Below the pieces are notes generated by a model. The model did no database searches. It saw nothing but the letters and a program-made list of their open reading frames with translations, and was not told where the DNA came from. The translations under genes were made by a program, and so were the position numbers. This document shows positions 1-12,894 of a stretch of DNA of 64,000 bases, in pieces. The stretch is from positions 186,001-250,000 of the forward strand of contig JAVYIG010002102.1 in NCBI GenBank assembly GCA_035222895.1, in the 5' to 3' direction. The stretch's first letter is position 1. Every line of letters starts with the position of its first letter. Source of the DNA: Strongylocentrotus droebachiensis. Taxonomy: Eukaryota > Echinodermata > Echinoidea > Camarodonta > Strongylocentrotidae.

Positions 1-1107
1 GATAGCTTATTGTCTCAGCTACAACATACTCAAAGCTCAGCGTAAACAAAGATAAAACGACGGAGATATTGCTCGCGAAAGACGAGAATGTAGAATCCAG
101 TTTTGAGAAAAAGTCATGTCCCGTAGAGAATACACGCAAAATGTGAAAAATTGACATGCCTCCTTTAATCGCAAAAATACGCCATGATGCTTTCGTCAAA
201 ATGAAAATTCGTGTTAACTGCATCTGTAGAGAATTGTTTCAGCTAGAACATATAAAAATTTGAATGAAAATTGATCAATATTTACAGAGATACAATCAAT
301 TTTCCAAAAATATGATGACGTCATAATATGCAAATTGAAATTTTGAGTTCGGAGGCCATTATGATGACGTCATGAGTTAATTGAGGGTCAAATGAGACAT
401 GAAATCATATCTCCAATTCATACTCTATCAAAATATGAAAACAAAATTGGGTTCACCTTGCATCTTAAAGCGCTACAATGGATTTTGTATAGGCATGTTT
501 TTGCCCTTGTATGCTATGTATTACAAGAGCTCGCACGCACGGACATTATCTTTAACGGGCGCTCATTCCGTTATTAATGGGCAGAAAAAGGTGAACAAGG
601 TATCAAAATGCTTGGAAAAATGTGCCAAATATGTTGACATGACAAATTTTGCGATTCTATGTTGCAAAATGCCATTACGCGCGAAAACGCGCGCGCATGA
701 ATGTGTGCGCGTTTTTTTGCGAAATGCTTAAAATGGCCTGAAACGTATGCAAACAAAATTTAAGACGATTTTGAGCATTTTTATTTTTTTTGCGCGCGCT
801 GACGCGCGGACGTACGCATGCGCGCGCGTTTTTTGACCTGAAATTGACCGGACGGATATTGACCTTAATCATGATAAATATGAATAAAAAATGCCTTTTC
901 GTTATGAAGATATGATCATGAGTAAAAAGTACCAAAAAAAAAACACAAAATGGCGCCTGGATGACGTCATGAAATTTTGATGACCTTGAAAATGTTACTG
1001 TCACGTCTCATGACAATGACCTATGACTGTGCCAAAATTGAACGAAATTGATTGAACTGATCTTGAGTTATCCTGTTAACAAAAAAGTGCGGAGAAATAA
1101 AAATAAA
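1..1107 (+). repeat. Partial V-type tandem unit at the window start
   Basis: This is a divergent relative of the family A unit. Its opening (gatagcttattgtctcagc) is the same sequence found near 24066 and 26103, inside the longer V units. It keeps CRE palindromes in the first half, the CpG-rich clusters near 676-715 and 793-830, and the ATGGCGCCTGGATGACGTCATG block near 950. It ends in the tail (gagaaataaaaataaa) that runs directly into the first A unit. The 5' part of the unit lies outside the window. Short open frames here are chance frames. Confidence 0.8.
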
Positions 1108-1112
1108 CTAGA

Positions 1113-1158
1113 CATATAATACTTGTTTGGAACAAGTATAGGTGGGCTGGTCAACTAA
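1113..1158 (+). repeat. Unit-head hairpin plus AGGTGGGCTGGTC core (representative)
   Basis: A perfect inverted repeat, ATACTTGTT-tgg-AACAAGTAT, is followed at once by AGGTGGGCTGGTCAACTA. The same hairpin and core open every family A unit. In V units the hairpin arms are a different sequence (AATTCGTC/GACGAATT), but AGGTGGTCTGTC still follows. The stem therefore varies while the downstream core is kept. Such a hairpin close to a CTAA end resembles the 3' end of Helitron-type elements, but no Helitron protein is present and this is inference. Confidence 0.8.
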
Positions 1159-1322
1159 CATTTGAGACAAAATAGAGCAAAAATAAGCGACATACTGCTT
1201 ACAAATTCTTAAAAGACAATATCATGTAGATTCATAACTAAACTAAATTCACCTTCTATAGGCATAACACGCAAATTATGAAGTTTTTGACATGAGGCCT
1301 TTAATCAAAATTTTCACTATAA

Positions 1323-1330
1323 TGACGTCA
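1323..1330. promoter_or_regulatory. CRE palindrome TGACGTCA, first of three per unit (representative)
   Basis: A consensus CREB/ATF binding palindrome, seen directly. It recurs at the equivalent place (GATGACGTCATCAAAA) in essentially every A and B unit. Whether any factor binds is unknown. Confidence 0.6.
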
Positions 1331-1450
1331 TCAAAATGAAAAATAGTTATTACTGCGCTTGTAGAGAATTGTCTTAGCTACAACATATCGAAATTTTGAA
1401 GAAAATTGATCAATATTTACAGAGATACAATAAATTTTACATAAATATGC

Positions 1451-1470
1451 TGACGTCATAACATGCAAAT
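1451..1470 (+). promoter_or_regulatory. CRE plus ATGCAAAT octamer composite (representative)
   Basis: TGACGTCA is followed four bases later by ATGCAAAT, the POU/Oct octamer. The pair is kept in A, V and B units alike. In unit A16 the CRE half has lost one base (GCTACGTCAT near 19087). Functional use is inference. Confidence 0.55.
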
Positions 1471-1807
1471 TCGTATTTTGAGTTCCAAGGCCATTGTGAT
1501 GATGTCACGATACACTTAATGGCCAAATGAGACATGGAATCATATTTCCGACTCATACTCTATCTAAATATGAAAAAAAATTGAGGATCCCGGTGCATTC
1601 CAAAGGGCTATAACGGATTTTGTATAGGCATGTTTTTGCCCATATATGCTATGTATTAAAAGAGCTCGCGCGCACTGACATTTATCTTGAATTTACGCTC
1701 ATCTTGTTAATAATGGTCATAAAGAGATAAACATGGTATCAAATTCCTTGAAAAAATATGAGAAATATCATGAAAGAAAAAAAAATGGCGATTCTATGTT
1801 TTGTAAT

Positions 1808-1960
1808 GGTGTTACGCGCGAAAACGCGCGCGCATGCTCGTACGCGCGATTTTTTATAAAATGCTTAAAATGACCTGAAACGTATGCAAAATAAATTTGA
1901 GACGATTTTGAGCATTTAAAAATTTTGCGCGCGCACTGACGCGCGGACGTACGCGCATGC
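1808..1960 (+). other. Two CpG-rich alternating purine/pyrimidine clusters (representative)
   Basis: Two GC-rich clusters lie in an otherwise AT-rich unit: one near 1812-1848 (ttacgcgcgaaaacgcgcgc and following) and one near 1924-1966 (gcgcgcgcactgacgcgcgg and following). Both contain long runs of CG/GC/AC alternation, the kind of sequence prone to Z-DNA. The CpGs are retained in nearly all copies. The tract is not a typical CpG island because it is short and flanked by AT-rich DNA. Confidence 0.7.
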
Positions 1961-2096
1961 GCGCGTTTTTTTTACCTGAAATTGACCGGACTGATATTGA
2001 CCTTGATCATGATAAATATGAATGAGAAATAACCTTTGGTTATAAAGATATGATCAAGAGTTTATTTTCAGAAAATTTCACAAAATGGCGCCTAGA

Positions 2097-2117
2097 TGAC
2101 GTCATCAGTCAAGGTCA
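2097..2117 (+). promoter_or_regulatory. Third CRE with adjacent TCAAGGTCA site (representative)
   Basis: TGACGTCA at 2097-2104 is followed at 2109-2117 by TCAAGGTCA, which matches the extended half-site recognised by NR5A/ERR-type nuclear receptors. The arrangement GGCGCCTAGATGACGTCATC then AGTCAAGGTCAAGG is repeated in every A unit. In B units this CRE is mutated (agatagcgttatcag), but the TCAAGGTCA is kept. Confidence 0.55.
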
Positions 2118-2245
2118 AGGTTCAAAACCTTACCTTGCTTTGTTCATATGCCTATACATATGTGTGCCAAATTTCAAGTTATTTGATTGAGCCATTGTCA
2201 AGTTATCTTGCTAACAAAAAAGTGGTTCAAAATAAGAAAAATAAA

Positions 2246-3610
2246 CTAGACATATAATACTTGTTTGGAACAAGTATAGGTGGGCTGGTCAACTAAAACT
2301 TGAGACAAAATAGAGCAAAAATAAGCGACATACTGCTTACAAATTCTTAAAAAACAATATCATGTAGATTCATAACGTGAACTAAATTCACCTTCTATAG
2401 GCATAACACGCAAATTATGAAGTTTTTGACATGAGGCCTTTAAACAAAATGTTCACTATGATGACGTCATCAAAATGAAAAATGGTTATTACTGCGCTTG
2501 TAGAGAATTGTCTTAGCTACAACATATCGAAATTTTGAAGACAATTGATCAATATTTACAGAGATACAATCAATTTTACATAAATATGCTGACGTCATAA
2601 TATGCAAATTCGTATTTTGAGTTCCAAGGCCATTGTGATGATGTCACGATACACTTAATGGCCAAATGAGACATGGAATCATATCTCCGACTCATACTCT
2701 ATCTAAATATGAAAAAAAATTGAGGATCCCGGTGCATTCCAAAGAGCTATAACCGATTTTGTATAGGCATGTTTTTGCCTATATATGCTATGTATTAAAA
2801 GAGCTCGCGCGCAATGACATTTATCTTGAATTTACGCTCATCTTGTTCATAATGGTCATAAAGAAATAAACATGGTATCAAATTCCTTGAAAAAATATGA
2901 GAAATATCATGAAAGAAAAAAAAATGGCGATTCTATGTTTTGTAATGGTGTTACGCGCGAAAACGCGCGCGCATGCTCGTACGCGCGATTTTTTATAAAA
3001 TGCTTAAAATGACCTGAAACGTATGCAAAATAAATTTTAAAAGATTTTGAGCATTTAAAATTTTTGCGCGCGTACTGACGCGCGGACGTACGCGCATGCG
3101 CGCGTTTTTTGTCCTGAAATTAACCGGACTGATATTGACCTTGATCATGATAAATATGAATGAGAAATAACTTTTGGTTATGAAGATATGATCATGAGTT
3201 GATTTTCAGAAAAAATCACAAAATGGCGCCTAGATGACGTCATCAGTCAAGGTTAAGATTGAAAATCTTACCTTGTTTTGTCCATATGTCTATACATATG
3301 TGTGCCAAATTTCAAGATATTTGATTGAACCATTTCAACGTTATATTGTTAACAAAAAAGTGGTTCAAAATAAGAAAAATAAATAAATAATAATAAATAA
3401 TAAAGGCAATTTTAACAAAAATATAAGGTGGTCTGTATTAGATACAGCCCACCTGATAATAAAGAATAATAAAGGCAATTTTAACAAAAATATAAGGTGG
3501 TCTGTATTAGATACAGCCCACCTGATAAATAAATAAATAATAAAGGCGATTTTAACAAAAATATAAGGTGGTCTGTATTAGATACAGCCCACCTGATAAA
3601 TAATAATAAA
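2246..3610 (+). repeat. Family A unit A2 with three tail mini-repeats
   Basis: 1365 bp because three hairpin mini-repeats occupy its tail. It has private variants, including ctaaaacttgag at the head and taaattttaaaagattttgag before the second CpG cluster. Confidence 0.9.
3401..3600 (+). repeat. Three tail-inserted hairpin mini-repeats
   Basis: Three copies of a ~59 bp module starting taaaggcaattttaacaaaa. Each contains AGGTGGTCTGTAT-tag-ATACAGCCCACCT, a 13 bp stem with one mismatch. The copies are separated by (AAAT)n spacers. The core AGGTGG(T/G)CTG matches the sequence after the hairpin at each unit head, so the module is related to the unit terminus. Confidence 0.9.
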
Positions 3611-4748
3611 CTAGACATATAATACTTGTTTGGAACAAGTATAGGTGGGCTGGTCAACTAACATTTGAGACAAAATAGAGCAAAAATAAGCGACATACTG
3701 CTTACAAATTCTTAAAAGACAATATCATGTAGATTCATAACGTGAACTAAATTCACCTTCTATAGGCATAACACGCAAATTATGAAGTTTTTGACATGAG
3801 GCCTTTAATCAAAATTTTCACTATGATGACGTCATCAAAATGAAAAATGGTTATTACTGCGCTTGTAGAGAATTGTCTTAGCTACAACATATCGAAAATT
3901 TGAAGAAAATTGATCAATATTTACAGAGATACAATCAATTTTACATAAATATGCTGACGTCATAATATGCAAATTCGTATTTTGAGTTCCAAGGCCATTG
4001 TGATGATGTCACGATACACTTAATGGCCAAATGAGACATTGAATCACATTTCCGACTCATACTCTATCTTAATATGAAAAAAAAATGAGGATCCCGGTGC
4101 ATTCTAAAGAGCTATAACGGATTTTGTATAGGCATGTTTTTGCCCATATATGCTATGTATTAAAAGACCTCGCGCGCACTGACATTTATCTTGAATTTAC
4201 GCTCATTTTGCTAATAATGGTCATAAAGAGATAAACATGGAATCAAATTCCTTGAAAAAATATGAGAAATATCTTGAAAGAAAAAAAAATGGCGATTCTA
4301 TGTTTTTTAATGGTGTTACGCGCGAAAACGCGCGCGCATGCTCGTACGCGCGATTTTTTATAAAATGCTCAAAATGACCTGAAACATATGCAAAAAAAAT
4401 TTGAGACGATTTTGAGCATTTAAAAATTTTGCGCGCGCATTGACGCGCGGACGTACGCACACGCGCGCGTTTTTTTGCCTGAAATTGACTGGACTGATAT
4501 TGACCTTGATCATAATAAATATGATTGAGAAATACCTTTTGGTTAGGAAGATATGATCATGAGTTTATTTTCAGAAAATTTCACAAAATGGCGCCTAGAT
4601 GACGTCATCAGTCAAGGTCAAGGTTGAAAACCTTACTGTGTTTTGTCCATATGCCTATACATATGTGTGCCAAATATCAAAGCATTTGATTGAACCATTT
4701 CAAAGTTATCTTGCTAACAAAAAAGTGGGTCGAAATAAGAAAAATAAA
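3611..4748 (+). repeat. Family A unit A3
   Basis: 1138 bp. It appears identical over its length to unit A7, which lies 4714 bp further on. It is marked by gaaatatcttgaaag and gtatttcctttgg-type variants near 4270 and 4530. Confidence 0.9.
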
Positions 4749-5892
4749 CTAGACATATAATACTTGTTTGGAACAAGTATAGGTGGGCTGGTCAACTAAC
4801 ATTTGAGACAAAATAGAGCAAAAATAAGCGACATACTGCTTACAAATTCTTAAAAAACAATATCATGTAGATTCATAACGTGAACTAAATTCACCTTCTA
4901 TAGGCATAACACGCAAATTATGAAGTTTTTGACATGAGGCCTTTAATCAAAATTTTCACTATGATGACGTCATCAAAATGAAAAATGGTTATTACTGCGC
5001 TTGTAGAGAATTGTCTTAGCTACAACATATCGAAATTTTGAAGAAAATTGATCAATATTTACAGAGATACAATCAATTTTACATAAATATGCTGACGTCA
5101 TAATATGCAAATTCGTATTTTGAGTTCCAAGGCCATTGTGATGATGTCACGATACACTTAATGGCCAAATGAGACATGGAATCATATTTCCGACTCATAC
5201 TCTATCTAAATATGAAAAAAAATTGAGGATCCCGGTGCATTCCAAAGAGCTATAACGGATTTTGTATAGGCATGTTTTTACCCATATATGCTATGTATTA
5301 AAAGACCTCGCGCGCACTGACATTTATCTTGAATTTACGCTCATCTTGTTAATAATGGTCATAAAGAGATAAACATGGAATCAAATTCCTTGAAAAAATA
5401 TGAGAAATATCATGAAAGAAAAAAAAATGGCGATTCTATGTTTTTTAATGGTGTTACGCGCGAAAACGCGCGCGCATGCTCGTACGCGCGATTTTTTATA
5501 AAATGCTTAAAATGACCTGAAACGTATGCAAAATAAATTTGAGACGATTTTGAGCATTTAAACATTTTGGGCGCGCTTTGACGGGCGGACGTACGCGCAC
5601 GCGCGCGCTTTTTTACATGAAATTGACCGGACTGATATTGACCTTGATCATGATAAATATGAATGAGAAATAACTTACCGTTATGAAAATATGATCATGA
5701 GTAAATTTTCAGAAAATTTCACAAAATGGCGCCTAGATGACGTCATCAGTCAAGGTCAAGGTTTAAAACCTTACCGTGTTTTCTCCATATGCCTATACAT
5801 ATGTGTGCCAAATTTCAAGTTATTTGATTTAGCCATTTTCAAGTTATTTTGCTAACAAAAAGTGGGTCGAAATAAGAAAAATAAATAATAAA
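4749..5892 (+). repeat. Family A unit A4
   Basis: 1144 bp, matching unit A8 at +4714. It carries the 'g-type' 3' half (aaacattttgggcgcgcttt, then aacttaccgttatgaaaata) and gtttttacccat in the middle. Confidence 0.9.
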
Positions 5893-7031
5893 CTAGACAT
5901 ATAATACTTGTTTGGAACAAGTATAGGTGGGCTGGTCAACTAACATTTGAGACAAAATAGAGCAAAAATAAGCGACATACTGCTTACAAATTCTTAAAAA
6001 ACAATATCATGTAGATTCATAACGTGAACTAAATTCACCTTCTATAGGCATAACACGCAAATTATGAAGTTTTTGACATGAGGCCTTTAATCAAAATTTT
6101 CACTATGATGACGTCATCAAAATGAAAAATAGTTATCACTGCGCTTGTAGAGAATTGTCTTAGCTACAACATATCGAAATTTTGAATAAAATTGATCAAT
6201 ATTTACAGAGATACAATAAATTTTACATAAATATGCTGACGTCATAATATGCAAATTCGTATTTTGAGTTCCAAGGCCATTGTGATGATGTCACGATACA
6301 CTTAATGGCTAAATGAGACATGGAATCACATTTCCGACTCATACTCTATCTTAATATGAAAAAAAATTGAGGATCCCGGTGCATTCCAAAAAGCTATAAC
6401 GGATTTTGTATAGGCATGTTTTTGCCCATATATGCTATGTATTAAAAGACCTCGCGCGCACTGACATTTATCTTGAATTTACGCTCATCTTGTTAATAAT
6501 GGTCATAAAGAGATAAACATGGAATCAAATTCCTTGAAAAAATATGAGAAATATCATGAAAGAAAAAAAAAATGGCGATTCTATGTTTTTTAATGGTGTT
6601 ACGCGCGAAAACGCGCGCGCATGCTCGTACGCGCGATTTTTTATAAAATGCTTAAAATGACCTGAAACGTATGCAAAATAAATTTGAGACGATTTTGAGC
6701 ATTTAAAAATTTTGCGCGCGCATTGACGCGCGGACGTACGCGCACGCGCGCGTTTTTTGACCTGAAATTGACTGGACTGATATTGACCTTGATCACAATA
6801 AATATGAATGAGAAATACCTTTTGGTTATGAAGATATGATCATGAGTTGATTTTCAGAAAATTTCACAAAATGGCGCCTAGATGACGTCATCAGTCAAGG
6901 TCAAGGTTGAAAACCTTACCTTGTTTTTTCCATATGCCTATACATATGTGTGCCAAATTTCAAGATATTTGGTTGAACCATTTCAAAGTTATCTTGTTAA
7001 CAAAAAAGTGGTTCAAAATAAGAAAAATAAA
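5893..7031 (+). repeat. Family A unit A5
   Basis: 1139 bp. Its 5' half has tagttatcactg and gaataaaattgatc, shared with A10 and A15. Its 3' half is 'c-type' (tttgcgcgcgcattgacgcg), whereas A10 and A15 are 'g-type'. It is therefore a mosaic. Confidence 0.9.
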
Positions 7032-8324
7032 CTAGACATATAATACTTGTTTGGAACAAGTATAGGTGGGCTGGTCAACTAAAATTTGAGACAAAATAGA
7101 GCAAAAATAAGCGACATACTGCTTACAAATTCTTAAAAAACAATATCATGTAGATTCATAACGTGAACTAAATTCACCTTCTATAGGCATAACACGCAAA
7201 TTATGAAGTTTTTGACATGAGGCCTTTAATCAAAATTTTTACTATGATGACGTCATCAAAATGAAAAATAGTTATTACTGCGCTTGTAGAGAATTGTCTT
7301 AGCTACAACATATCGAAATTTTGAAGAAAATTGATCAATATTTACAGAGATACAATCAATTTTACATAAATATGCTGACGTCATAATATGCAAATTCGTA
7401 TTTTGAGTTCCAAGGCCATTGTGATGATGTCACGATACACTTAATGGCCAAATGAGACATGGAATCATATTTCCGACTCATACTCTATCTAAATATGAAA
7501 AAAAATTGAGGATCCCGGTGCATTCCAAAGGGCTATAACGGATTTTGTATAGGCATGTTTTTGCCCATATATGCTATGTATTAAAAGAGCTCGCGCGCAC
7601 TGACATTTATCTTGAATTTACGCTCATCTTGTTAATAATGGTCATAAAGAGATAAACATGGTATCAAATTCCTTGAAAAAATATGAGAAATATCATGAAA
7701 GAAAAAAAAATGGCGATTCTATGTTTTGTAATGGTGTTACGCGCGAAAACGCGCGCGCATGCTCGTACGCGCGATTTTTTATAAAATGCTTAAAATGACC
7801 TGAAACGTATGCAAAATAAATTTGAGACGATTTTGAGCATTTAAAAATTTTGCGCGCGCACTGACGCGCGGACGTACGCGCATGCGCGCGTTTTTTTTAC
7901 CTGAAATTGACCGGACTGATATTGACCTTGATCATGATAAATATGAATGAGAAATAACCTTTGGTTATAAAGATATGATCAAGAGTTTATTTTCAGAAAA
8001 TTTCACAAAATGGCGCCTAGATGACGTCATCAGTCAAGGTCAAGGTTCAAAACCTTACCTTGCTTTGTTCATATGCCTATACATATGTGTGCCAAATTTC
8101 AAGTTATTTGATTGAGCCATTGTCAAGTTATCTTGCTAACAAAAAAGTGGTTCAAAATAAGAAAAATAAATAATAAAGAATAATAAAGGCAATTTTAACA
8201 AAAATATAAGGTGGTCTGTATTAGATACAGCCCACCTGATAAATAAATAAATAATAAAGGCGATTTTAACAAAAATATAAGGTGGTCTGTATTAGATACA
8301 GCCCACCTGATAAATAATAATAAA
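7032..8324 (+). repeat. Family A unit A6 with two tail mini-repeats
   Basis: 1293 bp. Its 3' half matches A1, including tataaagatatgatcaagag. Two hairpin mini-repeats occupy 8184-8313 in the A-rich tail, exactly where A2 carries three. Confidence 0.9.
8184..8313 (+). repeat. Two tail-inserted hairpin mini-repeats
   Basis: The same module as at 3401-3600. The second copy has the cgattttaac variant, as does the third copy at 3541. This supports a common origin of the A2/A3 and A6/A7 junctions. Confidence 0.9.
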
Positions 8325-9462
8325 CTAGACATATAATACTTGTTTGGAACAAGTATAGGTGGGCTGGTCAACTAACATTTGAGACAAAATAGAGCAAAAA
8401 TAAGCGACATACTGCTTACAAATTCTTAAAAGACAATATCATGTAGATTCATAACGTGAACTAAATTCACCTTCTATAGGCATAACACGCAAATTATGAA
8501 GTTTTTGACATGAGGCCTTTAATCAAAATTTTCACTATGATGACGTCATCAAAATGAAAAATGGTTATTACTGCGCTTGTAGAGAATTGTCTTAGCTACA
8601 ACATATCGAAAATTTGAAGAAAATTGATCAATATTTACAGAGATACAATCAATTTTACATAAATATGCTGACGTCATAATATGCAAATTCGTATTTTGAG
8701 TTCCAAGGCCATTGTGATGATGTCACGATACACTTAATGGCCAAATGAGACATTGAATCACATTTCCGACTCATACTCTATCTTAATATGAAAAAAAAAT
8801 GAGGATCCCGGTGCATTCTAAAGAGCTATAACGGATTTTGTATAGGCATGTTTTTGCCCATATATGCTATGTATTAAAAGACCTCGCGCGCACTGACATT
8901 TATCTTGAATTTACGCTCATTTTGCTAATAATGGTCATAAAGAGATAAACATGGAATCAAATTCCTTGAAAAAATATGAGAAATATCTTGAAAGAAAAAA
9001 AAATGGCGATTCTATGTTTTTTAATGGTGTTACGCGCGAAAACGCGCGCGCATGCTCGTACGCGCGATTTTTTATAAAATGCTCAAAATGACCTGAAACA
9101 TATGCAAAAAAAATTTGAGACGATTTTGAGCATTTAAAAATTTTGCGCGCGCATTGACGCGCGGACGTACGCACACGCGCGCGTTTTTTTGCCTGAAATT
9201 GACTGGACTGATATTGACCTTGATCATAATAAATATGATTGAGAAATACCTTTTGGTTAGGAAGATATGATCATGAGTTTATTTTCAGAAAATTTCACAA
9301 AATGGCGCCTAGATGACGTCATCAGTCAAGGTCAAGGTTGAAAACCTTACTGTGTTTTGTCCATATGCCTATACATATGTGTGCCAAATATCAAAGCATT
9401 TGATTGAACCATTTCAAAGTTATCTTGCTAACAAAAAAGTGGGTCGAAATAAGAAAAATAAA
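8325..9462 (+). repeat. Family A unit A7
   Basis: A copy of A3 at a constant offset of 4714 bp, including a short minus-strand open frame of identical sequence. It is the first unit of the duplicated block. Confidence 0.9.
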
Positions 9463-10606
9463 CTAGACATATAATACTTGTTTGGAACAAGTATAGGTGG
9501 GCTGGTCAACTAACATTTGAGACAAAATAGAGCAAAAATAAGCGACATACTGCTTACAAATTCTTAAAAAACAATATCATGTAGATTCATAACGTGAACT
9601 AAATTCACCTTCTATAGGCATAACACGCAAATTATGAAGTTTTTGACATGAGGCCTTTAATCAAAATTTTCACTATGATGACGTCATCAAAATGAAAAAT
9701 GGTTATTACTGCGCTTGTAGAGAATTGTCTTAGCTACAACATATCGAAATTTTGAAGAAAATTGATCAATATTTACAGAGATACAATCAATTTTACATAA
9801 ATATGCTGACGTCATAATATGCAAATTCGTATTTTGAGTTCCAAGGCCATTGTGATGATGTCACGATACACTTAATGGCCAAATGAGACATGGAATCATA
9901 TTTCCGACTCATACTCTATCTAAATATGAAAAAAAATTGAGGATCCCGGTGCATTCCAAAGAGCTATAACGGATTTTGTATAGGCATGTTTTTACCCATA
10001 TATGCTATGTATTAAAAGACCTCGCGCGCACTGACATTTATCTTGAATTTACGCTCATCTTGTTAATAATGGTCATAAAGAGATAAACATGGAATCAAAT
10101 TCCTTGAAAAAATATGAGAAATATCATGAAAGAAAAAAAAATGGCGATTCTATGTTTTTTAATGGTGTTACGCGCGAAAACGCGCGCGCATGCTCGTACG
10201 CGCGATTTTTTATAAAATGCTTAAAATGACCTGAAACGTATGCAAAATAAATTTGAGACGATTTTGAGCATTTAAACATTTTGGGCGCGCTTTGACGGGC
10301 GGACGTACGCGCACGCGCGCGCTTTTTTACATGAAATTGACCGGACTGATATTGACCTTGATCATGATAAATATGAATGAGAAATAACTTACCGTTATGA
10401 AAATATGATCATGAGTAAATTTTCAGAAAATTTCACAAAATGGCGCCTAGATGACGTCATCAGTCAAGGTCAAGGTTTAAAACCTTACCGTGTTTTCTCC
10501 ATATGCCTATACATATGTGTGCCAAATTTCAAGTTATTTGATTTAGCCATTTTCAAGTTATTTTGCTAACAAAAAGTGGGTCGAAATAAGAAAAATAAAT
10601 AATAAA
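9463..10606 (+). repeat. Family A unit A8
   Basis: A copy of A4 at +4714 bp, g-type 3' half, 1144 bp. Confidence 0.9.
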
Positions 10607-11750
10607 CTAGACATATAATACTTGTTTGGAACAAGTATAGGTGGGCTGGTCAACTAACATTTGAGACAAAATAGAGCAAAAATAAGCGACATACTGCTTA
10701 CAAATTCTTAAAAAACAATATCATGTAGATTCATAACGTGAACTAAATTCACCTTCTATAGGCATAACACGCAAATTATGAAGTTTTTGACATGAGGCCT
10801 TTAATCAAAATTTTCACTATGATGACGTCATCAAAATGAAAAATGGTTATTACTGCGCTTGTAGAGAATTGTCTTAGCTACAACATATCGAAATTTTGAA
10901 GAAAATTGATCAATATTTACAGAGATACAATCAATTTTACATAAATATGCTGACGTCATAATATGCAAATTCGTATTTTGAGTTCCAAGGCCATTGTGAT
11001 GATGTCACGATACACTTAATGGCCAAATGAGACATGGAATCATATTTCCGACTCATACTCTATCTAAATATGAAAAAAAATTGAGGATCCCGGTGCATTC
11101 CAAAGAGCTATAACGGATTTTGTATAGGCATGTTTTTACCCATATATGCTATGTATTAAAAGACCTCGCGCGCACTGACATTTATCTTGAATTTACGCTC
11201 ATCTTGTTAATAATGGTCATAAAGAGATAAACATGGAATCAAATTCCTTGAAAAAATATGAGAAATATCATGAAAGAAAAAAAAATGGCGATTCTATGTT
11301 TTTTAATGGTGTTACGCGCGAAAACGCGCGCGCATGCTCGTACGCGCGATTTTTTATAAAATGCTTAAAATGACCTGAAACGTATGCAAAAAAAATTTGA
11401 GACGATTTTGAGCATTTAAACATTTTGGGCGCGCTTTGACGGGCGGACGTACGCGCACGCGCGCGCTTTTTTACATGAAATTGACCGGACTGATATTGAC
11501 CTTGATCATGATAAATATGAATGAGAAATAACTTACCGTTATGAAAATATGATCATGAGTAAATTTTCAGAAAATTTCACAAAATGGCGCCTAGATGACG
11601 TCATCAGTCAAGGTCAAGGTTTAAAACCTTACCGTGTTTTCTCCATATGCCTATACATATGTGTGCCAAATTTCAAGTTATTTGATTTAGCCATTTTCAA
11701 GTTATTTTGCTAACAAAAAGTGGGTCGAAATAAGAAAAATAAATAATAAA
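10607..11750 (+). repeat. Family A unit A9
   Basis: Very close to A8 (same gtttttacccat and g-type half) with gtatgcaaaaaaaatttgag instead of gtatgcaaaataaatttgag. It is best explained as a local duplication of A8. Confidence 0.9.
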
Positions 11751-12894
11751 CTAGACATATAATACTTGTTTGGAACAAGTATAGGTGGGCTGGTCAACTA
11801 ACATTTGAGACAAAATAGAGCAAAAATAAGCGACATACTGCTTACAAATTCTTAAAAAACAATATCATGTAGATTCATAACGTGAACTAAATTCACCTTC
11901 TATAGGCATAACACGCAAATTATGAAGTTTTTGACATGAGGCCTTTAATCAAAATTTTCACTATGATGACGTCATCAAAATGAAAAATAGTTATCACTGC
12001 GCTTGTAGAGAATTGTCTTAGCTACAACATATCGAAATTTTGAATAAAATTGATCAATATTTACAGAGATACAATAAATTTTACATAAATATGCTGACGT
12101 CATAATATGCAAATTCGTATTTTGAGTTCCAAGGCCATTGTGATGATGTCACGATACACTTAATGGCTAAATGAGACATGGAATCACATTTCCGACTCAT
12201 ACTCTATCTTAATATGAAAAAAAATTGAGGATCCCGGTGCATTCCAAAAAGCTATAACGGATTTTGTATAGGCATGTTTTTGCCCATATATGCTATGTAT
12301 TAAAAGACCTCGCGCGCACTGACATTTATCTTGAATTTACGCTCATCTTGTTAATAATGGTCATAAAGAGATAAACATGGAATCAAATTCCTTGAAAAAA
12401 TATGAGAAATATCATGAAAGAAAAAAAAATGGCGATTCTATGTTTTTTAATGGTGTTACGCGCGAAAACGCGCGCGCATGCTCGTACGCGCGATTTTTTA
12501 TAAAATGCTTAAAATGACCTGAAACGTATGCAAAATAAATTTGAGACGATTTTGAGCATTTAAACATTTTGGGCGCGCTTTGACGGGCGGACGTACGCGC
12601 ACGCGCGCGCTTTTTTACATGAAATTGACCGGACTGATATTGACCTTGATCATGATAAATATGAATGAGAAATAACTTACCGTTATGAAAATATGATCAT
12701 GAGTAAATTTTCAGAAAATTTCACAAAATGGCGCCTAGATGACGTCATCAGTCAAGGTCAAGGTTTAAAACCTTACCGTGTTTTCTCCATATGCCTATAC
12801 ATATGTGTGCCAAATTTCAAGTTATTTGATTTAGCCATTTTCAAGTTATTTTGCTAACAAAAAGTGGGTCGAAATAAGAAAAATAAATAATAAA
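11751..12894 (+). repeat. Family A unit A10
   Basis: The 5' half resembles A5 (tagttatcactg, gaataaaattg). The 3' half is g-type. It matches A15 over most of its length. Confidence 0.9.

Larger units (their letters stand above)
1108..2245 (+). repeat. Family A unit A1
   Basis: A reference unit of 1138 bp. The first CRE has a variant flank (ATAATGACGTCATC). The 3' half carries the rare variant tataaagatatgatcaagag, which is shared only with unit A6 (7032). This indicates that the A1 and A6 3' halves have a recent common source. Confidence 0.9.

Noticed and set aside
1812-1848. CpG island promoter
   Set aside because: The GC-rich cluster is under 40 bp, is repeated in every unit and has no adjoining gene.
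4221-4460. Minus-strand 79-codon frame, identical at 8935-9174
   Set aside because: The identity reflects a recent block duplication. The frame is broken in other units and covers CpG-cluster sequence with no protein-like constraint.
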